From Paracoccaceae bacterium (GTDB lineage: Bacteria; Pseudomonadota; Alphaproteobacteria; Rhodobacterales; Rhodobacteraceae), in contig CACDPV010000002.1 in NCBI GenBank assembly GCA_902554885.1, positions 60,474 to 124,473 of the forward strand: a stretch of 64,000 nucleotides of DNA. The letters are read 5' to 3'. Under the pieces are notes generated by a model. The model made no database searches. It was not told the DNA's origin and saw only the letters and a program-made list of their open reading frames with translations. Positions 45,433 to 55,620 of the stretch are shown in pieces. Position 1 is the first letter of the stretch. Each line of letters opens with the position of its first letter. The position numbers and the translations under genes were made by a program.

Positions 45433-48400
45433 TCAAGTCATTCGGATTGAGCCTATTGAACTTACAGCCCTATTAACATCGATTTTCATCAGCTCGGCTG
45501 AGTGAGTCCAAATAATTCCTAACTCTATATTTTTTTTTGGAAATACTTTTTGCATTGATGCCGCATATGCTCCCATTTGTTTTAAAATTCCAAGGGGGAC
45601 CTCATCAATGCTGGAGGGAACCTCTTGGTTAGTTTTAAAATCGATTATTAAAGCTGAATCCTGAGACAACACAAGCCTATCAATTACACCAACAATAGGT
45701 ATTCCTCCAACAGACTCTACAATCGTTGAAAACTGCACCTCCGCCAAAGTATCCGGAGCAAATATAAATTTAAAACTTGGTTTCTTTAGTATATTTTCCG
45801 CCTGTTTATATGCCCTAATCTGGGTTTCTTCAGACACGTTTATCTCTGCCCACTTCAGGAGGTTGGGCACAATATTCTGCCAGTCATTTGAGTTGGATTT
45901 TGGTAATTTTTCTAAAAGTAAATGTACTATCGTACCAAAAAGTTTAGCGCCATCGCTCTCAGTAACCTTATCAATCCGTTGGATACTCTTGGATCCCATT
46001 AAGTTTGACGGATTGATAAATTTCTCAAATTTTACGGGCGTACCTAAGTTTTCTTTGAAAATCTGAGGCAATTTTATTTTTGCATCTTTTTTAAGATGCT
46101 TTGCAGAACACTTGCCAACCAACCACTCACCACGCTGATAGCGAAGGCCGTGACCATGTGAGAAGGTTTCTGACTTTGCATCAAGATTAATCAATCCTTT
46201 TTCAACTTCTTTATACCAACTCTTTCCATCATCAGATACATTTCCTGCTGCGGCCACTATCAGCCAAACCTCGGACCGCGTTAGGGCAACGTACAAAAGG
46301 CGGTCTCGCTCCGCGGAGTTTTTTTGCTTTTGACTGTTATACACTTCAGTTGTTTTATTACTGCGCTCAGTACTGGAAAATTTTTTGAATGCTAGATCAT
46401 CAGTGAACAATATTTCATCCGATATCTCATTTTTAAAATCGTGAGTCTCTGGTAAAATAACTATCGGTGCTTCCAATCCTTTAGCACCATGAACAGTCAT
46501 TACCCTGATTTGATTTACAGAACTATCAAATTGCCTTTTAACTTCTATATTCTCATCGGAAATCCATGCAAGAAACCCTGTTAAACTTGGTATCTCAGAA
46601 GATTCATAATCCATCGCCTGGGTCAGCAATGTATCTATACCTTCTTCTGCCTCTTTCCCAAGCCTCCCAATTAATAAAGATCTTCCATTGTGAAGAATTA
46701 ATATTCTTTCTATCAGTTCATATGGCCTTACAAAGTCAGCAACAGATCTGAGGTCCTCAAAAACTTCTAACTCATTAGCAAACTTAGTTGGGTCATTTCG
46801 CAAGGCCTGCCACAAAGTCATTTCTTCGCGTGAATGTGCTAATTCAAATAACCTCTTCTCATTCCAGCCAAATATAGGCGACTTTAAAATGGCTGCTAAC
46901 GAAAAATCATCATCTGCATTATCAATAAATGAAAGAAAATTGCATATATCTTTAATAGCAAGTTCACCAGCTAACCTTAATCTATCTGCTCCCGCTATCG
47001 GCAAATTGGCATCTTTACAGGCCCGTATGATCTCATGAAAAATTTCTGATCGCCGTTGGACGAGAATTAAAAAATCCCCTGCTCGAACACTACGAAAGGT
47101 AGGCTGTTGATTAATGGTTTTCTGCTCTGGAACTTGGACATCTTGATCTATCATTCTCTTGATTTCTTGTGCAATTAAGCGAGCTAAACTTACAAAGTGA
47201 TCAGCGTCACTAATTAACTCAATTGGCTCTTCCCATTTTGACAAATTAGGATTTACTTTTTTTGGAATAATTGGCCACAGATCAATCCGACCAGGTAACT
47301 CTGACTTAAATGCTAAATGCTTTCGTCCCCAACCAAACCCCTCGCCCCTAGCGTCTTCATAAATCTTATCAACAAGAGTTAGAATTGTTTGCGATGACCT
47401 AAATGAATAGTCAAGAGAAGCTACTTGTAAAGTTTTCTCGGCACCTTCTAACTTAGCCGAAAAACTATCACGAACTCTATCAAATTGCCCCGGATCAGCG
47501 CCCTGAAATGAATAGATTGATTGCTTTTGATCTCCCACAACAAAAACTGTTCTAGACCTATTCTCCTTTATACCTTTGCCACTTGTTAATTCCTGAGCTA
47601 ATGTTTCAATCACGTTCCATTGAGACGGACTAGTGTCCTGAGCTTCGTCTACTAAAATATGATCTATACCGCCATCTAATCGATATAGGACCCAGTCAGC
47701 GACTGCTGAGGTCGTAAGAAGATTAACAGTAATATTTATCAAATCATCAAAGTCCAAAAGTCCTTTGAAATTCTTTTGCTCCGTGTAAACTTTCAAAAAA
47801 GCACTTGCAAATTTATGAATAGAAAATGAAGTTTCAGCCGCCAGATAAGAAAGCCTTCTATTTCTAAAAGTTTCTAAGCGAACCATAAAATCATCAATTT
47901 CGTCTGTATAATCAGCTAAAAAACCATTTCTCATTTCTTTAGTTGAAAATTTTCCTAACTTCGCAGTGAATGGTGCCTTGGCAGTTTTGCCATATAGAAA
48001 AATTTTTTCTAGGAGCTGAAGGCTAGTCAAATCAATGGAGGAAATTTTACTCAGTTCTTTAGAAATTTTTTGATCAATTGTACTAGTAGATTTTTGCAAA
48101 CAGTCCGATATTTTTTTCAAAAAACTCATTGTACCGTTTTGAAAGTGAGAACTGATATCATCCTCTATTGAAACTTCAGAGCTTATAGAAAATGCTTCAT
48201 ATATTTCTGAACGACTTTTGCTTTTTGAAAAAATATTTCTTTTTGAAACTATTTTTGAGACGGTCTCTTCCCAGTTACTTACATTGGCTATCTTTGAAAA
48301 ATGCTCAAAACTTTCTTCTGTTGCCTCATCTGTGGAAAGTATTTCGAGAACTTTTAAATATAAATCACGCTGGCCCCTTTCAGTTAATTCTCCAAACTGT

Positions 48401-48825
48401 GGCGATATTCCAGCCTCTAAGGGAAATTTTCTCAATAAAGATGAACAAAATGCATGTATTGTTTGAATTTTTAGACCTCCGGGAGCTTCTATGGCCCGGG
48501 CAAATAAGGTTCTTGCCTTTTTAAGCTCTTCAATACCCAGTTGTGTTTGAATACCCATCTCACGAAGACTGAAGTTCAGCTCCTGATCTGCTAACATTGC
48601 CCATTTACCAAGCCGATCAAATAACCTATTTTTCATTTCTGCGGCAGCAGATTTAGTGTATGTTATACATAGAATTTGTTCTGGTTGTACTCCATCAAGA
48701 AGTAAACGTGCGACCCTATCTATTAAAACTTTTGTCTTGCCTGACCCAGCATTTGCGGTAAGCCAAGATGAAAATCTGGCATCTGATGCTGTAATTTGAG
48801 CTCTTGTTGCAGAATTTATTTTCAT
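45433..48825 (-). CDS. addA: Double-strand break repair helicase-nuclease AddA
   Basis: 1130-residue UvrD-type helicase with C-terminal RecB-type nuclease. Walker A NAGSGKTKVLIDRV, motif Ia and II (LLDFDDLI, ILVDEAQDTSPSQW), GDQKQSIYSFQGADP, helicase motif in RVMTVHGAKGLEAPIV, and nuclease ALIIDFKTNQ. Start overlaps addB stop as ATGA. With AddB it processes broken ends for RecA. Confidence 0.95.
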   Translation of the reverse strand: MKINSATRAQITASDARFSSWLTANAGSGKTKVLIDRVARLLLDGVQPEQILCITYTKSAAAEMKNRLFDRLGKWAMLADQELNFSLREMGIQTQLGIEELKKARTLFARAIEAPGGLKIQTIHAFCSSLLRKFPLEAGISPQFGELTERGQRDLYLKVLEILSTDEATEESFEHFSKIANVSNWEETVSKIVSKRNIFSKSKSRSEIYEAFSISSEVSIEDDISSHFQNGTMSFLKKISDCLQKSTSTIDQKISKELSKISSIDLTSLQLLEKIFLYGKTAKAPFTAKLGKFSTKEMRNGFLADYTDEIDDFMVRLETFRNRRLSYLAAETSFSIHKFASAFLKVYTEQKNFKGLLDFDDLINITVNLLTTSAVADWVLYRLDGGIDHILVDEAQDTSPSQWNVIETLAQELTSGKGIKENRSRTVFVVGDQKQSIYSFQGADPGQFDRVRDSFSAKLEGAEKTLQVASLDYSFRSSQTILTLVDKIYEDARGEGFGWGRKHLAFKSELPGRIDLWPIIPKKVNPNLSKWEEPIELISDADHFVSLARLIAQEIKRMIDQDVQVPEQKTINQQPTFRSVRAGDFLILVQRRSEIFHEIIRACKDANLPIAGADRLRLAGELAIKDICNFLSFIDNADDDFSLAAILKSPIFGWNEKRLFELAHSREEMTLWQALRNDPTKFANELEVFEDLRSVADFVRPYELIERILILHNGRSLLIGRLGKEAEEGIDTLLTQAMDYESSEIPSLTGFLAWISDENIEVKRQFDSSVNQIRVMTVHGAKGLEAPIVILPETHDFKNEISDEILFTDDLAFKKFSSTERSNKTTEVYNSQKQKNSAERDRLLYVALTRSEVWLIVAAAGNVSDDGKSWYKEVEKGLINLDAKSETFSHGHGLRYQRGEWLVGKCSAKHLKKDAKIKLPQIFKENLGTPVKFEKFINPSNLMGSKSIQRIDKVTESDGAKLFGTIVHLLLEKLPKSNSNDWQNIVPNLLKWAEINVSEETQIRAYKQAENILKKPSFKFIFAPDTLAEVQFSTIVESVGGIPIVGVIDRLVLSQDSALIIDFKTNQEVPSSIDEVPLGILKQMGAYAASMQKVFPKKNIELGIIWTHSAELMKIDVNRAVSSIGSIRMT

Positions 48826-51761
48826 AAAATTTCAATTTCACATTTATCGGATGTGTCCCATTCGCCAAAACGTGAGATTTGATCGTATGGGGAATAATCT
48901 TCTTTTGCAAAAAGAGCACGTCGAGCCTTAAAACCTGTGTTCGGCATGAAATAAGAGTCTATTAATTCACCTAGCTTAATTTCAAATTCGCCTAAACTTT
49001 CCAAGTGAGTTGGTATGTATACTTCGTTTACATTTGGCTTAAGCGGCACGAAAGAGGCAACTTTGCTTTCAAATTTACTAAGCCCTTTAAATCCACCCTT
49101 TTGTAACATCAAGCAGAGTAAATAAAGTTGTTTATCATAAGCAACTTGCTGTTTTAACGATGGCAACGTACCAGATTTATAATCATAAATAATTGCATCA
49201 CCGCTATCCTTCAAATCTACTCTGTCGACTTTACCAGATATTTCAAAATCTTTATCCTTAATCTTAAATTTACCAATTCTCTCAAAAGCTAAAGGGGTAG
49301 CCTCATTATGGCGCTCTATCTCTTCGTTTAGAAATGACTCTGATAAATCGTTTATCCCCTTCATCCAGAACTTTTGTAGGATTTTATTTGACGTACTGAA
49401 TTTTATTACTTCAGATGCTATTTTATTTAGATTGTTTATATGATCTTTTAAATTCGCTCCATCATTCCAAGTCATCATGAATTTCTCGAAGATTGAATGG
49501 TAAACGATTCCTCGTAATGCATAAGCAGAGAACTTATCCAGACGCTCTAAGGGTTCAATTTTTAAAATATGACGAGCATATATAGAGTAAGGATCACGGA
49601 TTAGAGTTTTGATTTCTGTTACTGATAGTTTTTTTGGCCTTACTTTTACAGGAGGAATTGGTTCAGGCCTGGGTGGCTTTTTTATTTGTTTTGTTTTTTC
49701 TAGTTCATTTATCAATAAAAGGTGTTTAGCTCCCCGACTGCGCATACTTTCAAGAGCACGTCTCCCTCCGTTAGAATTTAGCCCCTCCAGCAGATTAATT
49801 AACCTACTTAGCCAACGCGAGGGAGTTGTGTCTGCCTCAGAATTTCTTTTAGACCTAGTTATCCAAACTTCCTTTGCGCCCATAGCTTGTTGGAAATCAT
49901 GAGCTGCCAGACCTATCCTTCTATCTGGCAACAGCAGCCCAGCATCTTTTCTCATTTTTCTATTCATCCATTGGTCAGAGTCTGGCTGTGCTGGCCAAAT
50001 TCCCTCATTTAAACCACTTAAAATAAGTAGATCCGTTCCATTTCCACGAGCTTCAAGGGTTCCCCAAATTAAAATATCATCATGCGAAATATGCGAATTT
50101 CTGACCTCATGATCAGAGAAAATTGTCTTAAGCATCCTGTTATAGTCGAACGAAGACATTAACGGCGCTGAATCCGCTACCGCAAACATATTATCGATTA
50201 TCTTTTTTGCCATCTCACCAGCATCACGCTGCCACAAAGCACTAGAAATTTTGTTATTTGCCGGATCGCTACCAATTGCGAGGTGGTTGGAGTTAGAAAT
50301 ATGTTCTTCCAACCAATAACCTAATTTTTGGTATCCGTCTTTTTGAACTTTCATTAAGAAAAATGAAAGCCATTTTACCCATTTATGCGTAAATTGCTGA
50401 TTATTTTCTTTTAAAAAATTATTTAAATGATCAACCCCTGGATCTATTATGGTATTTTTTCTGAGAAAAAATTCTAATCTTGATACTAGATACAGATGTT
50501 TACCACGGTCTAATTCATCACTGTGACATATTGGGTTTTTTAACAATGCAATTAATTCAGATGAAGTCGGTGATCTATTTAAAAGCTCTGACACTTTTCT
50601 TAGAAACCGGCCCGGCAATGTTAAATGAAATGAAAGTCCTGCACTGTCATCTGGAATAATACCCCATCTCAATAGCTCTGCCGTCACCTGGCGAGTGAGC
50701 CTTCGATCTGGAGTAACCAGAGCAACTCTTTTGTTTTGATCAGCTGCCTGTCTTAAAAGCATTGCAATAGCCAAAGCTTCTTGTCTTTGGTTATCAGCTT
50801 CAAATAAGCTTAACCCTTCACAGGCACTCTCCAAACTTTCTAGCTTAGGGCCCTCCAACATCCAACTATCCGTGAATGGCGCTGGACGCAAAGCAAGGGA
50901 AATTAATTTGTTACGAGGGGTGCTTGGAGGGGAAGCAACAGGCCAAATACCAACTTCTCTAAATTTAATATTTAGCTCTCCAAGCAGTTTAACAAATCGA
51001 TACTGTGGATGGTCTTCACCTACGAGTGGGTCAGAAATACTGCCAAAAACTGTTTCCGGCATATGAAAATCAAATCCTGGCAAAACGACAACACCATTAG
51101 GAAGCCCATAAATTCCTTTTATTAATTCTGAAGTCGTGCCCCGTGAACCAGTAGAGCCTGCTATGAAAATATAATTTTCTGGGGGATATTCTTCCCAAGC
51201 TCTTAGTAGTTTTAATACTTGGTTTCGTTGAAAACCTTCAGAGTCTGGTTCCAAACTCCTTTCCTCAAGATAGGTTACTACTATATCCATAAAGTGCAAA
51301 ATACGCTGCCAATGACCCGAATGATCCTCTACGTTTAGATTTTTAATCATCATTGGTGTGACGTTCTCACCCTGCAATTCATCTATTAATTTTGCTAAAT
51401 TATCGGTGAGATCATAAAGAGCTGATTTCGAGGCTAAGTCAGGTTGTTGTTCGATCAATTTTTGAACCAGAACCATTAGCTCAAATCTGTATTGCAAGTG
51501 CGAATTGGGGTTAGGATCTTTGAAAGTGCCAATCAATTCTGATAAATCAGATAAAACATATACTTTAGGAATTAAGACTGTATCGAGTGATGCAAACTCC
51601 TCCAGCAGCCTAAGTCGCATACGGTTAGTATTTACAATTATATTTACACGCGCCAAAGTTTCTGGAGAATAAGCAGAAAAAAAATTAAAAACTCCAGAAG
51701 CTAACGACCTTGGAAAATCTGCTCCACACGGCATTCCAAATATTTTTTTATCTAATTCCAT
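48822..51761 (-). CDS. addB: Double-strand break repair protein AddB
   Basis: 979 residues of the alphaproteobacterial AddB form. It carries a C-terminal nuclease (AIIYDYKSGTLPSLKQ) and a helicase-like region with HDDILIWGTLEARGNGTDLLILSGLNEG IWP. The N-terminal ATPase motif is degenerate, as usual for this protein. No good ribosome site before the ATG. In related genomes the nucleotidyltransferase and kinase genes of muropeptide recycling lie between this gene and tsaE, but here only 47 bases do. Confidence 0.93.
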   Translation of the reverse strand: MELDKKIFGMPCGADFPRSLASGVFNFFSAYSPETLARVNIIVNTNRMRLRLLEEFASLDTVLIPKVYVLSDLSELIGTFKDPNPNSHLQYRFELMVLVQKLIEQQPDLASKSALYDLTDNLAKLIDELQGENVTPMMIKNLNVEDHSGHWQRILHFMDIVVTYLEERSLEPDSEGFQRNQVLKLLRAWEEYPPENYIFIAGSTGSRGTTSELIKGIYGLPNGVVVLPGFDFHMPETVFGSISDPLVGEDHPQYRFVKLLGELNIKFREVGIWPVASPPSTPRNKLISLALRPAPFTDSWMLEGPKLESLESACEGLSLFEADNQRQEALAIAMLLRQAADQNKRVALVTPDRRLTRQVTAELLRWGIIPDDSAGLSFHLTLPGRFLRKVSELLNRSPTSSELIALLKNPICHSDELDRGKHLYLVSRLEFFLRKNTIIDPGVDHLNNFLKENNQQFTHKWVKWLSFFLMKVQKDGYQKLGYWLEEHISNSNHLAIGSDPANNKISSALWQRDAGEMAKKIIDNMFAVADSAPLMSSFDYNRMLKTIFSDHEVRNSHISHDDILIWGTLEARGNGTDLLILSGLNEGIWPAQPDSDQWMNRKMRKDAGLLLPDRRIGLAAHDFQQAMGAKEVWITRSKRNSEADTTPSRWLSRLINLLEGLNSNGGRRALESMRSRGAKHLLLINELEKTKQIKKPPRPEPIPPVKVRPKKLSVTEIKTLIRDPYSIYARHILKIEPLERLDKFSAYALRGIVYHSIFEKFMMTWNDGANLKDHINNLNKIASEVIKFSTSNKILQKFWMKGINDLSESFLNEEIERHNEATPLAFERIGKFKIKDKDFEISGKVDRVDLKDSGDAIIYDYKSGTLPSLKQQVAYDKQLYLLCLMLQKGGFKGLSKFESKVASFVPLKPNVNEVYIPTHLESLGEFEIKLGELIDSYFMPNTGFKARRALFAKEDYSPYDQISRFGEWDTSDKCEIEIL

Positions 51762-51808
51762 AGGAGTAAAAAAATAGGGATATTTCTAGCCTTAATCAAG
51801 CTACCAAA

Positions 51809-52339
51809 TCAATCTTTTCTAGCAGCATATGGTTTTTGTTTCGCATTATAACTTTCAGAAATTTTTTCGATGCGATGGGCCCAACTATCAGAAGAAGCCC
51901 AGCTAAATTTTACCTTTCTTTCCTGTTCAGCAGTTATCAAAATCTCTAAACTCAGGGAAGTTTCTGGCATAATATCAAGCGCCAACTCCGGCCATTCAAT
52001 TAAACAGATTTTTTCCTCAAAAGCTTCCGAAAGGCCAAGTTCTATCAAGCCTTCTGCACTATTAAGACGGTATAAATCCACATGCCAAATTTCGCCTAAC
52101 TTGGTCTCGTATGTCTGAACTAGAGTAAATGTTGGCGATGGCACTTCTTCTGGAAAAGTTTGTTGGGATTGAATGAGTTTTCTGGAAAAATAGCTTTTTC
52201 CAGCCCCTATTTCTCCCCTAAGCAATAGTATGTCATTACTCTTTATAATTTGACCAGTTAGTATGGCTAACTCGGCCATTTCCTGCTCATTAATAATTTC
52301 AATTTCAAATGTCTGTTTGAGCAAAATAAATTCTTTCAC
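51809..52339 (-). CDS. tsaE: tRNA threonylcarbamoyladenosine biosynthesis ATPase TsaE
   Basis: 176 residues; P-loop GEIGAGKSYFSRKLIQ, Walker B in EIWHVDLYRLNS and LIEWPE in the family place. It works with TsaB and TsaD (the latter is also in this window) to make t6A in tRNA. GTG start by the frame; the first few residues are uncertain. Has an unusual basic C-terminal tail (NAKQKPYAARKD). Confidence 0.94.
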   Translation of the reverse strand: MKEFILLKQTFEIEIINEQEMAELAILTGQIIKSNDILLLRGEIGAGKSYFSRKLIQSQQTFPEEVPSPTFTLVQTYETKLGEIWHVDLYRLNSAEGLIELGLSEAFEEKICLIEWPELALDIMPETSLSLEILITAEQERKVKFSWASSDSWAHRIEKISESYNAKQKPYAARKD

Positions 52340-52391
52340 AAGATATTATAAATGTATTTGATCTTCTGGCTCTGATATAAATTCTAAACTG

Positions 52392-53783
52392 CTAAAATAC
52401 ATTTAAGTTTTCGTTCTCCCCTGATAAATTTTTCTTCTTTTCAATATCTGAGCGTGTCCAAGAAATCTCCACAACCGCACCTATCTGACCCTCGTTGTCT
52501 AAAACGTCAACTGATCTTGACGCACCATTTGAAAAGTTAAGCTTTGCATTCGTTCGCTCAAGTAACGTTTTTGCTATAAACAAACCAAGTCCCATCCCTT
52601 CATACTCTATTTGCTTATTTCGAACTGAAGAAGATTTTCGATAACTAACAAATGGATCCCCTATCCTTGAAATCATTTGCACAGGAAACCCTGGTCCATC
52701 ATCATTTATTGTAATTTTTATGTCTGACTCACTCCAACTAAGAATAATCCAAACCTTACTATCAGCAAAATCAATTGCATTTTGAATCATATTTCTCAAA
52801 CCATGAATTATCTCTGGGAGACGCTGAATTACTGGCTGGGATATATCTTCTTTTGATTTCAGATTTAGCTCAAAAATTATCTCTACCCCCCGATCCAAGT
52901 GAGGTTCTGCTGCTTCTCGAATTACTTCTGATACTGGTGCATTACGCATATGCTGATCATCTTTACCAGCCTGGCCCATAGACTGAAGAATATCACGGCA
53001 ACGATCTGCTTGATCTCTTATAAGTAACGCATCTTCCAAAAGCTCTTTTCTATCCTTTAGTTCATCCATAAGTTCACTACTAGCCAATTTAATAGTTGCC
53101 AATGGTGTTCCGAGCTCATGCGCCGCCGCTGCTACGACCCCCCCTAAGTCCGTAAGTTTCTGTTCTCTCGAAAGTGCCATTTGCGTTGCAAATAATGCAT
53201 CCGACATATCGTTAACTTCAACCGTTACTTTACGAGAATAGAAACTCAAAAATAACATTGAGATAACAATTGCAGTCCAGTTTCCAAAAATAAAAATATT
53301 GGGAACTCTTAAAACAAATCCTTGCTCTGTTAATAAAGGATAATTGTAATTAGCCAATACAGTTACTGCAACTATAGCTATAATACCTAGTGAAAGTGTA
53401 TACCTTAGAGGTAGTGAGGTCGCAGAAATAGCAACAGGAGCGATCACTAAAACTGCAAATGGATTGTTTAGTCCACCAGTAAAAAAAAGCAGCAACAGTA
53501 ATTGAAGCAGATCAAATAATATCATTGCCATATTTTGTTTTTCCGATAACCGTTCATTTTTTGGAAAAACAAACATAGCCACAAGGTTACCTGCCACCGA
53601 AATTCCAATGGCAAAAATAATTAAATCAAGCTCTAAACGTAGGTTGTAAAACTGAACTGCCACTAAAACTGCCGCACTTTGACCAAGTATCGCGACCCAG
53701 CGTAATAAAATCATTGTGCGCAATCTAATCCATTGACTACGCTGATTATCTCTTGAAATTATTACTGCATTTTCGGGTATCAT
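52392..53783 (-). CDS. regB: Redox-sensing histidine kinase RegB
   Basis: 463-residue membrane sensor kinase. Six membrane spans in residues 25-185, with the quinone-site heptad GGLNNPF at 103-109; H222 is the phosphorylated histidine (AAAAHELGTPLATIK); the redox cysteine is C262 in the box RDQADRCRDILQSMGQAGKDD; ATP-binding part with GDPFVSYRKSS and GMGLGLFIAKTLLE. Controls energy and carbon genes by oxygen and redox state with RegA. It diverges from senC-regA over a 41-base spacer. Confidence 0.95.
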   Translation of the reverse strand: MIPENAVIISRDNQRSQWIRLRTMILLRWVAILGQSAAVLVAVQFYNLRLELDLIIFAIGISVAGNLVAMFVFPKNERLSEKQNMAMILFDLLQLLLLLFFTGGLNNPFAVLVIAPVAISATSLPLRYTLSLGIIAIVAVTVLANYNYPLLTEQGFVLRVPNIFIFGNWTAIVISMLFLSFYSRKVTVEVNDMSDALFATQMALSREQKLTDLGGVVAAAAHELGTPLATIKLASSELMDELKDRKELLEDALLIRDQADRCRDILQSMGQAGKDDQHMRNAPVSEVIREAAEPHLDRGVEIIFELNLKSKEDISQPVIQRLPEIIHGLRNMIQNAIDFADSKVWIILSWSESDIKITINDDGPGFPVQMISRIGDPFVSYRKSSSVRNKQIEYEGMGLGLFIAKTLLERTNAKLNFSNGASRSVDVLDNEGQIGAVVEISWTRSDIEKKKNLSGENENLNVF

Positions 53784-53824
53784 TGTCGCACCCTCGTTAT
53801 TTTATAAGATATTCTTTATAGCTT

Positions 53825-54493
53825 ATGTATAACAAGGTACTGAGGCAGTTCAAGAAAATGACGAATATGAGAAATATTGTTTACTTATCAGCCGCTTCGT
53901 TGATCATACTAGTCAGTCTGACATATTTAGCCACAACGCCAATCTGGCCGTTTAATGAAGAAGATAAGTTCGCTCAGTGCAGAAATTCGAAAGTAACTGG
54001 AGGTTCCGGAAATATTGGAGGCGCGCTTGAGTTAATTTCTACCAATGGAAACACTGTGACAGACGTAGAAATATTTTCGAAACCCTCTTTAGTGTACTTC
54101 GGATACACGTTCTGTCCGGACGTTTGTCCATTGCATGTTTCTAGAAATGCTGATGCTGTTGATATGCTTGAGGAACGGGGCATCCAAACAACACCCGTTT
54201 TTATATCAGTTGATCCAACTCGAGATACACCAGAAGTTTTACAAGAATTTATCGAAATGATCCATCCGAGAATGCTTGCATTTACCGGAAGCGAGGAGCA
54301 AGTAAGAGCAGCAAGTAAGGCTTATCGAACGTACTATAAAAAGCAAGAAAGTAATGATGAATACTACCTAGTAGATCATTCGACTATAACCTATTTAGTA
54401 CTTCCAGAGCATGGTTTCGTAGAGTTTTTTAGAGCCGACACTTCACCTGAGATTATGGCCGAGACTACAGCGTGTTTTGTCGAAAATAGTTAA
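53825..54493 (+). CDS. senC: SCO1/SenC copper chaperone
   Basis: 222 residues by the longest frame. One N-terminal membrane anchor (IVYLSAASLIILVSLTYLA), then a thioredoxin-like domain with copper ligands C97, C101 (YFGYTFCPDVC) and H185 (LVDHSTITYLV). Delivers copper to cytochrome c oxidase. ATG at residue 12 or 15 may be the true start; no clear ribosome site for any. Located between the two Reg genes as in Rhodobacter. Confidence 0.92.
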   Translation: MYNKVLRQFKKMTNMRNIVYLSAASLIILVSLTYLATTPIWPFNEEDKFAQCRNSKVTGGSGNIGGALELISTNGNTVTDVEIFSKPSLVYFGYTFCPDVCPLHVSRNADAVDMLEERGIQTTPVFISVDPTRDTPEVLQEFIEMIHPRMLAFTGSEEQVRAASKAYRTYYKKQESNDEYYLVDHSTITYLVLPEHGFVEFFRADTSPEIMAETTACFVENS

Positions 54494-54564
54494 ATTTACA
54501 AGACATTTGACGACAAAGTATTATCTTTCTAAAAAAGCAACCGACCAAAGGCAGGAGACAACCC

Positions 54565-55119
54565 GTGAAAGAGGTTGAAAAACGATCAATTGGTGAAGAT
54601 AACTCACTACTAATTTTAGATGACGATGAACCATTTCTGCGTCGTTTAGCAAAGGCTATGGAAAAACGTGGTTTTTCAGTAGAAACAGCAGGTTCAATTG
54701 CTGCGGGTAGTGCAATAGCCACAGCACGTACTCCAGCTTACGCAGTCATTGATCTTAGACTTTCAGATGGAAATGGCTTGGACGTTGTAGAAATTTTACG
54801 CTCTAAACGGCCTGACTGCCGGATAGTCGTATTAACGGGTTACGGGGCAATAGCAACGGCAGTTGCGGCGGTAAAAATTGGTGCTACCGATTACTTGTCA
54901 AAGCCAGCTGATGCAAATGATGTGATAAATGCTCTATTAACTAAAGATGATGAACTTCCACCGCCGCCAGAAAACCCAATGAGTGCAGACCGCGTAAGAT
55001 GGGAACACATTCAGAGGGTTTACGAGCTTTGCGACCGCAATGTCAGTGAAACTGCAAGACGCTTAAACATGCATAGACGAACACTCCAACGCATATTAGC
55101 GAAAAGAAGTCCACGATAG
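54565..55119 (+). CDS. regA: Redox response regulator RegA
   Basis: 184-residue regulator. GTG start with AGGAG eight bases upstream. Receiver domain with D19, D20, D21 acidic pocket (LILDDDEP), phosphoacceptor D63 (YAVIDLRLSDGNGLD) and K in LSKPADAND; then the four-proline linker PPPPENP, and a Fis-type helix-turn-helix NVSETARRLNMHRRTLQRILAKRSPR, which is nearly fixed in this family. Confidence 0.95.
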   Translation: MKEVEKRSIGEDNSLLILDDDEPFLRRLAKAMEKRGFSVETAGSIAAGSAIATARTPAYAVIDLRLSDGNGLDVVEILRSKRPDCRIVVLTGYGAIATAVAAVKIGATDYLSKPADANDVINALLTKDDELPPPPENPMSADRVRWEHIQRVYELCDRNVSETARRLNMHRRTLQRILAKRSPR

Positions 55120-55620
55120 TTATTCAACGCACAAATCGAACCTCTTCGAAATGCAATTCTGACCGTTTTGATTTTCATATTGCGCGTATTCGTAAAAACC
55201 TAAACTATCATAGAATTTAATGGCTTCTTTGTTAAAAGAGCTTATTGTAGCGTTTATTGAGCACATCTTTATTTTACTTGCATATGATTTAGTAGCACCA
55301 AAAAGTTTTTTCCCAGCACCAAGTCTTCGAGCAGTTTTGCTTATATAAGTAGAAATAAGCCCCCAATTCGATGGCAGCTTATCAATTCCAGACCAATTAG
55401 GATCTGACCATTCAAGAAATTGAAAGCCAATAATCGAGTCACCCTGGACAGCTACATGACTGCAAATAGCAAATCGATTTTTAAAGAAATACTTTTCAAA
55501 TTCCATTGCCGTAAAAATACGATTTTGCAGCGTACTTCCACCCTCGATAATAATATCATTTAATAAATTAGACATTTCAATGATGTCATTGAAACCAGCG
55601 ATCCGAACAGAAAATGGCAT
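55120..55620 (-). CDS. GNAT-family N-acetyltransferase
   Basis: About 166 residues from the ATG at 55620, the start that overlaps the preceding stop as TAATG; a longer frame to 55647 lies in the upstream gene. The acetyl-CoA loop appears as SKTARRLGAGKKLFGATKSYASK, followed by CSINATISSFNKEAIKFYDSLGFYEYA. Substrate unknown, possibly phosphinothricin-like compounds or an amino acid. Read together with the HD gene. It converges on regA with no gap. Confidence 0.8.
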   Translation of the reverse strand: MPFSVRIAGFNDIIEMSNLLNDIIIEGGSTLQNRIFTAMEFEKYFFKNRFAICSHVAVQGDSIIGFQFLEWSDPNWSGIDKLPSNWGLISTYISKTARRLGAGKKLFGATKSYASKIKMCSINATISSFNKEAIKFYDSLGFYEYAQYENQNGQNCISKRFDLCVE

